64,000 nt of DNA from Streptomyces sp. NBC_00536 (GTDB taxonomy: Bacteria > Actinomycetota > Actinomycetes > Streptomycetales > Streptomycetaceae), in the NCBI RefSeq assembly GCF_036346295.1, contig NZ_CP107819.1, forward strand, positions 5,890,001-5,954,000, given 5' to 3'. Shown here in pieces: positions 32,978 to 40,332 of this stretch (within the stretch, counting starts at the first letter, position 1; every line of letters begins with the position of its first letter). The notes below the pieces were generated by a model that was not told where the DNA came from, made no database searches, and saw only the letters and a program-made list of their open reading frames with translations. Both the position numbers and the translations under genes were made by a program.

Positions 32978-33783
32978 TGAGCACTCTCTTCACCCGGCTC
33001 CGGCGCGATCTCGTGGTCATCGCGGGCCTCGGCACGCTCGCCTACCTGATCCTGCCCAACATCGTCGTCACGGTCTTCTCCTTCAACAACCCCACCGGGC
33101 GGTTCAACTACGCCTGGCAGGAGTTCTCGCTCGACGCCTGGAAGGACCCCTGCGGGGTCGCCGACATGTGCGGCTCCCTCTCGCTGTCCCTCCAGATCGC
33201 CGTGTGGGCCACCCTCGGCGCGACCGTCCTGGGCACGGCGATCGCCTTCGCCCTGGTCCGCTACCGGTTCCGGGCGCGCGGCGCGGTCAACTCGCTGATC
33301 TTCCTGCCCATGGCCATGCCCGAGATCGTGATGGCCGCCTCGCTGCTCGCGCTCTTCCTCAACATGGGCATCCAGCTGGGCTTCTGGACGATCCTGATCG
33401 CCCACATCATGTTCTGCCTCAGCTTCGTCGTCGCCGCCGTCAAGGCCCGTGTCCTGTCGATGGACCCGCGGCTGGAGGAGGCCGCCCGCGACCTCTACGC
33501 GGGACCCGTGCAGACCTTCGTGCGGGTCACCCTGCCGATCGCCGCCCCCGGCATCGCGGCGGGCGCGCTGCTCTCCTTCGCGCTCTCCTTCGACGACTTC
33601 ATCATCACCAACTTCAACTCGGGCAACACCGTCACCTTCCCCATGTTCGTGTGGGGTTCGGCTCAGCGCGGTACGCCCGTGCAGATCAACGTCATCGGCA
33701 CGGCGATGTTCGTCATCGCGGTGCTGGTGGTCCTCGCCGGCATGACGATCGGCAACCGCCGCAAGAAGGCCCAGCCCAAATAG
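32977..33783 (+). CDS. potC: Spermidine/putrescine ABC transporter permease PotC
   Basis: A 268-residue permease with six hydrophobic segments. The EAA loop is EEAARDLYAGPVQTFVRVTLP, and SFDDFIITNF is the conserved PotC/PotI segment before the last helices. A short basic tail (NRRKKAQPK) closes the protein. It pairs with PotB. ATG 32977 shares one base with the potB stop and has GGAGG upstream, so potA-B-C are translated in a coupled chain. Confidence 0.92.
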   Translation: MSTLFTRLRRDLVVIAGLGTLAYLILPNIVVTVFSFNNPTGRFNYAWQEFSLDAWKDPCGVADMCGSLSLSLQIAVWATLGATVLGTAIAFALVRYRFRARGAVNSLIFLPMAMPEIVMAASLLALFLNMGIQLGFWTILIAHIMFCLSFVVAAVKARVLSMDPRLEEAARDLYAGPVQTFVRVTLPIAAPGIAAGALLSFALSFDDFIITNFNSGNTVTFPMFVWGSAQRGTPVQINVIGTAMFVIAVLVVLAGMTIGNRRKKAQPK

Positions 33784-33841
33784 GGCCCAGGCCACCTGAG
33801 GCGCAGTCCAAGTAACAGCATTCCGTAGGGAGTTGGAAGAC

Positions 33842-35260
33842 ATGGCCCCAGTTGCCATGCGCACCGCTGCACGATCCCTTTCCGAAGCACTGCCGGTCTC
33901 GTACTGGCTGGACGACCCCGGCAAGCCCGCCCCCGAGCCCGCCCTCACCGGCGACGAGCGCTGTGACCTGCTGGTCATCGGCGGCGGCTACAGCGGGCTG
34001 TGGACCGCGCTCATCGCCAAGGAGCGCGACCCCGGCCGGGACGTCGTCCTGATCGAGGGCCACGAGGCGGGCTGGGCCGCCTCGGGCCGCAACGGCGGCT
34101 TCTGCGCCGCCTCCCTCACCCACGGCCTCTCCAACGGGCTCGCCCGCTGGCCCGGCGAACTCGCGAAGCTGGAGGAGCTGGGCGCCCGCAACCTCGACGA
34201 GATCGAGGCCGCCGTCGCCCGCTACTCCATCGACTGCGACTTCGAACGCACCGGTGAGATCGACGTCGCCACCGAACCCCACCAGGTCGCGGAGCTGCGC
34301 GAACTCCACGAGGAAGCGAGCCGCCTCGGCCTCGCCGACGGCTCCGAATGGCTGGACCGCGACGCGCTGCGCGCCGAGGTCGACTCCCCGACCTTCCTCG
34401 GCGGCCTCTGGGACCGCGAGGGCGTGGCCATGCTGCACCCGGCCAAGCTTGCCTGGGGCCTCAAGCGGGCCTGCCTGGGCCTCGGCGTGCGGATCTACGA
34501 GAACACGCGCGGCCTGGACCTGACCGCCGCCGGCGCCGGGATGGCCGTACGCACCCCCTACGGGCGGATCTTCGCGCGCCGGGTGGCGCTCGGCACCAAC
34601 ATCTTCCCCAGCCTGGTCAAGCGGATCCGCCCGTTCACCGTGCCGGTCTACGACTACGCGCTGATGACCGAGCCGCTCAATGCCGAGCAGCTCGCCGCCA
34701 TCGGCTGGAAGAACCGGCAGGGGCTCGGCGACAGCGCCAACCAGTTCCACTACTTCCGGATCACCTCCGACCACCGGATCCTGTGGGGCGGCTACGACGC
34801 CATCTACCCCTACGGCGGCAAGCTCGACGCGGCGCACGACCACCGCCCCGAGACCTACCTCAAGCTCGCGGAGCAGTTCTTCACCTGCTTCCCGCAGCTG
34901 GCGGGCCTGCGCTTCAGCCACGCGTGGGGCGGGGCGATCGACACCTGCTCGCGCTTCTCGGCGTTCTTCGGCACCGCGCACGCGGGCAAGGTGGCCTACG
35001 CCGCCGGGTTCACCGGGCTCGGAGTGGGGGCCACCCGCTTCGGCGCGGACGTGATGCTGGACCTGCTGGACGGCGTACGCGGGGAGCGCACCGGGCTGGA
35101 GATGGTGCGCAGCAAGCCGCTGCCGTTCCCGCCCGAGCCGTTCGCCTGGACCGGGATCGCGCTGACCAAGTGGTCGCTGGCGCGCTCCGACGCCCGGGGC
35201 GGGCACCGCAACCTCTGGCTCAAGACGCTGGACCGGTTCGGCCTCGGCTTCGACAGCTGA
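33842..35260 (+). CDS. FAD-dependent amine oxidoreductase (PuuB/DAO type)
   Basis: A 472-residue flavoprotein of the D-amino-acid-oxidase family. The Rossmann motif is DLLVIGGGYSGLW with GxGxxG at 47-52; E72 ends the second strand and should bind the ribose. The layout, including SGRNGGFCAAS and the C-terminal GAIDTCSRF and GFTGLGVGATR segments, resembles gamma-glutamylputrescine oxidase (PuuB) and related amine oxidases. It follows potC by 58 nt, so it probably oxidises an imported polyamine derivative and feeds the aminobutyraldehyde dehydrogenase. ATG 33842 follows AGGGAG by 9 nt. Confidence 0.85.
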   Translation: MAPVAMRTAARSLSEALPVSYWLDDPGKPAPEPALTGDERCDLLVIGGGYSGLWTALIAKERDPGRDVVLIEGHEAGWAASGRNGGFCAASLTHGLSNGLARWPGELAKLEELGARNLDEIEAAVARYSIDCDFERTGEIDVATEPHQVAELRELHEEASRLGLADGSEWLDRDALRAEVDSPTFLGGLWDREGVAMLHPAKLAWGLKRACLGLGVRIYENTRGLDLTAAGAGMAVRTPYGRIFARRVALGTNIFPSLVKRIRPFTVPVYDYALMTEPLNAEQLAAIGWKNRQGLGDSANQFHYFRITSDHRILWGGYDAIYPYGGKLDAAHDHRPETYLKLAEQFFTCFPQLAGLRFSHAWGGAIDTCSRFSAFFGTAHAGKVAYAAGFTGLGVGATRFGADVMLDLLDGVRGERTGLEMVRSKPLPFPPEPFAWTGIALTKWSLARSDARGGHRNLWLKTLDRFGLGFDS

Positions 35261-35403
35261 TCACGCGCCCGGCGCACAACCGTCAGCGCCGTGTGACCCG
35301 CTTCACTACCAAGGAGTAACGGAACCCGCGTCATCATCGCCCCCGGCGCCGCTCTCTCCGGACGAGGACCTTCCTCGACGACGGAGCGATCGGAGGCCGG
35401 GCG

Positions 35404-35880
35404 ATGACAGTCCCGGGGACCAAGACGGCAGTGGAGTGGCTGGTATCGGTGGCGCCGGACCCGGACGCCTGCCGGCGGGAATGGGAGCACAACCCCCTCG
35501 GGGTGACGCTGCTGCCCGCCGGACGGCGCTGGGACGTGCTGATCCTGCCGGGGGAGCTGGGCCAGGCCACCCTCGACGTCCTGAACCTGCTCATCGAGAA
35601 GCCCGGCCCGGTGCTCGCCGATTTCGGCGACGCCCGGCTGGGCTTCTTCGTGCCCGCGGGCACCGCCTCGCGCTGGCTCGGTACGGGCGTGCGCGGCGCC
35701 GGGCGCGGCACCTGGATCGTGGTCCCGTACCCGGGGCGGGCGACCGGCGGGGTGCGCTGGCTGGTGGTGCCGGACGGGCACGGCACGCTCACGGATCCGG
35801 CGGTGCTGGAGCTGGCGATGCACGAGGCGGCGGCGCAGGTGGCGGGGGCCGCGTCGGCGAAGGAGGGCCGCAAGCCTTGA
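35404..35880 (+). CDS. Small conserved protein, possible primase/polymerase-like fragment
   Basis: A 158-residue soluble protein with no signal or membrane segment. The pattern GVTLLPAGRRWDVLILPGELGQ, then GPVLADFGDARLGFFVPAG and GTWIVVPYPGRATGG resembles the N-terminal bifunctional primase/polymerase-like domain of many Streptomyces proteins, but catalytic acidic residues cannot be identified and the protein is short. It may be a stand-alone or decayed relative; function is unknown. ATG 35404 has GGAGG at 35392-35396. The DasR-type operator of the chitinase begins 9 nt after its stop. Confidence 0.6.
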   Translation: MTVPGTKTAVEWLVSVAPDPDACRREWEHNPLGVTLLPAGRRWDVLILPGELGQATLDVLNLLIEKPGPVLADFGDARLGFFVPAGTASRWLGTGVRGAGRGTWIVVPYPGRATGGVRWLVVPDGHGTLTDPAVLELAMHEAAAQVAGAASAKEGRKP

Positions 35881-35889
35881 CAAGAGCAT

Positions 35890-35901
35890 TGGTCTGGACC
35901 A
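35890..35901. promoter_or_regulatory. Putative DasR operator (dre) of the chitinase gene
   Basis: TGGTCTGGACCA differs at one central base from TGGTCTAGACCA, the element repeated in Streptomyces chitinase promoters and bound by the GntR-type repressor DasR, which responds to glucosamine-6-phosphate. It lies 58 bp before the chitinase start. Control by DasR is inferred; no dasR gene is in the window. Confidence 0.7.
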
Positions 35902-35959
35902 TCTTGAGCGCCGCGACACCCCCCACACCCCTCCATCCCCCCATGCACCGGAGGCAGTT

Positions 35960-37765
35960 GTGCGCAGAAGACTGTCCGTACTTACGGCCACCGCCCTGGC
36001 GGTGGCCGGTCTGCTGACCGCGGGGCCGCCCGCCGCGGCCGCTGACGCCGATCTCGCCCGCAACGGCGGCTTCGAGTCCGGCCTCGACGGCTGGAACTGC
36101 TCGGCGGGCAGCGGAGCCGTCGTCACCAGCCCCGTCCACGGCGGGAGTTCCGCCCTCAAGGCCACCCCGGCGGGCCAGGACTTCGCCCAGTGCGCCCAGA
36201 GCGTCACCGTCAAGCCGGACTCCGCGTACACGCTCGGCGCCTGGGTGCAGGGCGGGTACGCCTACCTCGGCGCGACCGGGACCGGCACCACCGACGTGTC
36301 CACCTGGACCCAGTCCCCGGGCGCCTGGAAGCGGCTGACCACCACCTTCCGCACCGGCCCCGCCACCACCTCGGTGACGGTCTGGACCCACGGCTGGTAC
36401 GGCCAGGGGCCCGTCCTCACCGACGACCTCAGCCTGGTCGGCCCCGACCCCGGCGGCACCGGCCAGCCGCAGCTCCCGGCCGCCCCCACCGGCCTGACCG
36501 CGTCCGGCGCCACCGCGAACTCCCTGACCCTGTCCTGGTCGGCCGTTGCCGGAGCCACCGGGTACACCCTCTACCGGGACGGCGCGGCGCCGCTCGCGGT
36601 CACCGGGACCTCGGCGACCGTCACGGGTCTGGCCGCGTCCACGACGTACTCCTTCCAGGTCAGCGCCAAGAACGCGGCGGGCGAGTCCCCGCGCGGCGCG
36701 GCCGTCTCGGCGAGCACCACCACCGGCGGCGGGAACCCCGGCACCCCGGGCCTGCCCGCCCACGCCCTGGTCGGCTACCTCCACGCGAGCTTCGCCAACG
36801 GCTCCGGCTACCTCAAGATGGCCGACGTACCCGCCTCCTGGGACGTCATCGACCTCGCCTTCGGCGAACCGACCTCGGTGACCTCGGGCGACATCCGCTT
36901 CCAGCTCTGCCCGGTCAGCGAGTGCCCGGGCGTGGAGAGCCCCGCCGAGTTCAAGGCGGCGATCAAGGCCAGACAGGCGGCGGGCAAGAAGGTGCTGATC
37001 TCCATCGGCGGCCAGAACGGCCAGGTCCAGCTCGCCACGACGGCCGCCCGGGACACCTTCGTCTCCTCCGTCAGCAAGATCATCGACGAATACGGGCTCA
37101 ACGGCCTCGACATCGACTTCGAGGGCCACTCGCTCTCGCTGGCCACCGGTGACACCGACTTCCGCAGCCCCACCACCCCGGTGATCGTCAATCTGATCGC
37201 CGCGGTCAAGACCCTCAAGGCCAAGTACGGCCCGGCCTTCGTCCTGACCATGGCCCCCGAGACCTTCTTCGTCCAGCTCGGCTACCAGTACTACGGATCC
37301 GGCCCCTGGGGCGGCCAGGACCCGCGCGCCGGGGCCTACCTCCCGGTCATCCACGCCCTGCGCGACGACCTCACCCTGCTGCACGTCCAGGACTACAACT
37401 CGGGTTCCATCATGGGCCTCGACAACCAGTACCACTCGATGGGCGGCGCGGACTTCCACATCGCCATGACCGACATGCTGCTCACCGGCTTCCCCGTCGC
37501 GGGCGACACCGCGCGGGTCTTCCCGCCGCTGCGCCCGGACCAGATCGCCATGGGCCTCCCGGCCACCACCAACGCGGGCAACGGGTACACCGCGCCCGCC
37601 GAGGTGAACAAGGCCCTCGACTGCCTGACGAAGAAGACGAACTGCGGGAGCTACCAGACCCACGGCAGCCGGCCCGCGCTGCGCGGCCTGATGACCTGGT
37701 CGGTCAACTGGGACCGGTTCGGCGGCTGGGAGTTCTCGAAGAACTTCCACGCGTACTTCGGCTGA
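35960..37765 (+). CDS. Secreted family 18 chitinase
   Basis: A 601-residue exported chitinase that should hydrolyse beta-1,4-GlcNAc linkages with retention. Order: signal peptide (~1-27, cut after AAA), a carbohydrate-binding-like beta domain (~28-160, NGGFESGLDGWNC), a fibronectin type III domain (~170-253), a Gly/Pro linker and a GH18 barrel (~265-601). The catalytic motif NGLDIDFE places the acid at E388. GTG 35960 has GGAGG 5 nt upstream. A DasR-type operator precedes it. Its 3' end overlaps the convergent PAP2 gene by 62 bp. Confidence 0.93.
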   Translation: MRRRLSVLTATALAVAGLLTAGPPAAAADADLARNGGFESGLDGWNCSAGSGAVVTSPVHGGSSALKATPAGQDFAQCAQSVTVKPDSAYTLGAWVQGGYAYLGATGTGTTDVSTWTQSPGAWKRLTTTFRTGPATTSVTVWTHGWYGQGPVLTDDLSLVGPDPGGTGQPQLPAAPTGLTASGATANSLTLSWSAVAGATGYTLYRDGAAPLAVTGTSATVTGLAASTTYSFQVSAKNAAGESPRGAAVSASTTTGGGNPGTPGLPAHALVGYLHASFANGSGYLKMADVPASWDVIDLAFGEPTSVTSGDIRFQLCPVSECPGVESPAEFKAAIKARQAAGKKVLISIGGQNGQVQLATTAARDTFVSSVSKIIDEYGLNGLDIDFEGHSLSLATGDTDFRSPTTPVIVNLIAAVKTLKAKYGPAFVLTMAPETFFVQLGYQYYGSGPWGGQDPRAGAYLPVIHALRDDLTLLHVQDYNSGSIMGLDNQYHSMGGADFHIAMTDMLLTGFPVAGDTARVFPPLRPDQIAMGLPATTNAGNGYTAPAEVNKALDCLTKKTNCGSYQTHGSRPALRGLMTWSVNWDRFGGWEFSKNFHAYFG

Positions 37766-38561
37766 CCGCACCGACCGCGCCCACGCAGAGCAGGAGCGGC
37801 AGACACAGCAGCCAGCTGGCCAGCACGTCGAGCGGCCAGTGGAACCCCCGCAGCACCAGACCGACGGCCGTGGCCCCCGCGAGCAGCAGGGCCGCGGCCG
37901 TCGGCCACGGGCGGCGGGCGTACGGACGTACGAGCAGGGCGGCGCCCAGGTAGGCGACGGCCGCGGTGGCGGTGTGGCCGGAGGGGAAGTACCCGGCGGC
38001 CCACGGCTCCAGCGGACCCGGCCGGGCGGTCCAGTCCTTGAGCGGTACGACCAGGGCCGGGACCAGGGCCATGGCGAGAGCGGCGGCGAGCGCGGGCCGC
38101 CACCGCCGGGAGCGCCGGACGGCGTACGCCATCGCCAGCACCAGGACCGGCACGGCGACCTGGACGTTGCCGAGGTCGGCGAGGCGTTCGGTGACCGCGT
38201 CGGGGACGGAGCGCACCACGGCGCGGCTGATCCGTTCGTCCGGGGTGAGCAGCGGGCCCGAGGCCAGCACCTGCCAGGTGATCAGCGCGAAGGCGGCCCA
38301 CGATGCGGCGCCGAGGGCGCACAGGGCGCGCGGCGAGAGGGGGCGCGGGGCGCGGGGGAACCGAATGGCCGGCCGTCCCGGAACAGGGGGGGTGGTTCCG
38401 GGGCGGCCGCCCGGACCGGGTTGCCGTCCACCCCGGGGGGTGTGGAGTGAACGGCTGTCCGATCGGTGAGGAGTGTGCGCGAACGCATGCCCGGTACGGC
38501 GCTGGGGAAGCCCGTTGCCGGGGTCGCCCGTGGAATTTCGCGGGCGGGCTGTTTCACTCAT
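37704..38561 (-). CDS. PAP2-family membrane phosphatase
   Basis: About 285 residues. The catalytic set of lipid-phosphate phosphatases is intact: KDWTARP, PSGH in GYFPSGHTATA, and RGFHWPLDVLAS with the nucleophilic histidine. Five to six hydrophobic segments start after a ~95-residue polar, Pro/Arg-rich N-terminal stretch. The substrate may be undecaprenyl pyrophosphate or phosphatidate. ATG 38561 is the only usual start upstream of the core but has no ribosome site, so the true N-terminus is uncertain. The 3' end runs 62 bp into the chitinase gene on the other strand. Confidence 0.78.
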   Translation of the reverse strand: MSETARPRNSTGDPGNGLPQRRTGHAFAHTPHRSDSRSLHTPRGGRQPGPGGRPGTTPPVPGRPAIRFPRAPRPLSPRALCALGAASWAAFALITWQVLASGPLLTPDERISRAVVRSVPDAVTERLADLGNVQVAVPVLVLAMAYAVRRSRRWRPALAAALAMALVPALVVPLKDWTARPGPLEPWAAGYFPSGHTATAAVAYLGAALLVRPYARRPWPTAAALLLAGATAVGLVLRGFHWPLDVLASWLLCLPLLLCVGAVGAVSRSTRGSSSRTPSRRTGPS

Positions 38562-38692
38562 CTGCAGAAACCGTACGGCAGCGAAAGGGGGACCGACAGC
38601 GAGAACGCGCTCCCGCCATCGGCCCCCCACACCTTCTTCACAGTGCCCGACCGTTACCGCCGGTATCGATCGAGCAGGGGATCGAGCGCCGT

Positions 38693-38712
38693 GCTCGGGT
38701 GTTCGCCCGAGC
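38693..38712 (-). terminator. Hairpin downstream of gabT
   Basis: GCTCGGG (38693-38699) and CCCGAGC (38706-38712) form a 7-bp stem with a 6-nt loop, 38 nt beyond the gabT stop. A smaller dyad CCGTCT-C-AGACGG (38745-38757) spans the stop codon itself. Together they probably end the gabT message. Confidence 0.5.
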
Positions 38713-38749
38713 GCTCGCGACGCCCTCCCCGGGAGTCGTCCGGACCGTC

Positions 38750-40084
38750 TCAGACGGCCGTGAACGCGCCCTCGATGATGTCCAGGCCCTCGTTCAGCAG
38801 GTCCTCGCCGATCACGATCGGGGGCAGGAAGCGCAGCACGTTGCCGTAGGTGCCGCAGGTGAGGACCAGCAGGCCCTCGGCGTGGCAGGCCTTGGCGAGC
38901 GCGCCCGCGGCGGCCGCGTTCGGCTCCTTGGTCGCGCGGTCGGTCACCAGCTCGATCGCGATCATCGCACCGCGGCCGCGGATGTCGCCGATGATGTCGA
39001 ACTTCTCCGCCATCGCCGTCAGACGGGCCTTCATCACGGACTCGATCTTCTTCGCCTTGGCGTTGAGGTCGAGCTCCTTCATCGTCTCGATGGAACCGAG
39101 CGCACCGGCGCAGGCCACCGGGTTGCCGCCGTAGGTGCCGCCCAGGCCGCCCGCGTGCGCGGCGTCCATGATCTCGGCGCGGCCGGTCACGGCGGCGAGC
39201 GGCAGACCGCCCGCGATGCCCTTGGCGGTGGTGATCAGGTCCGGGACGATGCCCTCGTCCTCGCACGCGAACCACTGGCCGGTGCGGCAGAAGCCGGACT
39301 GGATCTCGTCGGCGACGAAGACGATGCCGTTGTCGTTGGCGAACTTCACGATCGCGGGCAGGAAGCCCTTGGCCGGCTCGATGAAGCCGCCCTCGCCGAG
39401 CACCGGCTCGATGACCATCGCGGCGACGTTCTCGGCGCCGATCTGCTTGACGATCTGGTCGATCGCCTGCGCGGCGGCCTCGGGGCCGCAGTTCTCGCCG
39501 CCGGTCGGCCAGCGGTAGCCGTAGGCGACCGGGACGCGGTAGACCTCGGGCGCGAACGGACCGAAGCCCTGCTTGTACGGCATGTTCTTCGCCGTCATGC
39601 CCATGGTCAGGTTGGTGCGGCCGTGGTAGCCGTGGTCGAAGACGACGACGGCCTGGCGCTTGGTGTACGAACGGGCGATCTTGACCGCGTTCTCGACGGC
39701 CTCGGCGCCCGAGTTGAACAGGGCCGACTTCTTGGCGTGGTCACCCGGCGTCAGCTCGGCCAGCGCCTCGCAGACCTCGACGTACCCCTCGTACGGCGTG
39801 ACCATGAAACAGGTGTGCGTGAAGTCGGCGAGCTGCGCGGAGGCGCGGCGCACGACGGCCTCGGCGGAGGCGCCGACCGAGGTCACGGCGATGCCGGAAC
39901 CGAAGTCGATCAGACGGTTGCCGTCGACGTCCTCGATGATGCCGCCGCCCGCGCGGGCCGTGAAGACGGGGAGCACGGAGCCCACGCCACCGGCCACCGT
40001 CCGGAGGCGGCGGGCCTGCAGCTCCTGCGACTTGGGGCCGGGGATCGCGGTGACGATGCGGCGCTCCTGCGGGACAGCGGTCAT
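38750..40084 (-). CDS. gabT: 4-aminobutyrate--2-oxoglutarate aminotransferase
   Basis: A 444-residue class III PLP transaminase that converts GABA and 2-oxoglutarate to succinate semialdehyde and glutamate. The PLP lysine is in TTAKGIAGGLP; FVADEIQSGFCRTG holds the cofactor aspartate and FNSGAEAVENAVKIAR the phosphate cup. The N-terminal ERRIVTAIPGPKSQEL matches the GabT subgroup rather than ornithine or acetylornithine transaminases. ATG 40084 has AGGAG 6 nt upstream. It is divergent from the membrane ATPase gene; the 248-nt gap carries a TAGATT -10-like hexamer at 40276 but no clear -35. Confidence 0.92.
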   Translation of the reverse strand: MTAVPQERRIVTAIPGPKSQELQARRLRTVAGGVGSVLPVFTARAGGGIIEDVDGNRLIDFGSGIAVTSVGASAEAVVRRASAQLADFTHTCFMVTPYEGYVEVCEALAELTPGDHAKKSALFNSGAEAVENAVKIARSYTKRQAVVVFDHGYHGRTNLTMGMTAKNMPYKQGFGPFAPEVYRVPVAYGYRWPTGGENCGPEAAAQAIDQIVKQIGAENVAAMVIEPVLGEGGFIEPAKGFLPAIVKFANDNGIVFVADEIQSGFCRTGQWFACEDEGIVPDLITTAKGIAGGLPLAAVTGRAEIMDAAHAGGLGGTYGGNPVACAGALGSIETMKELDLNAKAKKIESVMKARLTAMAEKFDIIGDIRGRGAMIAIELVTDRATKEPNAAAAGALAKACHAEGLLVLTCGTYGNVLRFLPPIVIGEDLLNEGLDIIEGAFTAV

Positions 40085-40332
40085 AGGGGGCTCCTGGGGG
40101 GTGTTTTCGGACGCACTTGTGTCTTTGTCCGCAGGCTAGGCCCGGGGGAGGGGGTACGGCATGCTCCGAACGGGAGTGGTCCCCGCGTGTCCTTGTCCGT
40201 GGCGGCCATAGGAGGGATCCGGGACGTGTCTCGTGGATCATGACGGGGTACGGGCCGCGGGCCACCCCCGGCGACTAGATTGAGCGCGCGCACGGCACGC
40301 AGTGCGGCGAACGGGCAGGGGGCTTGGGGTTC

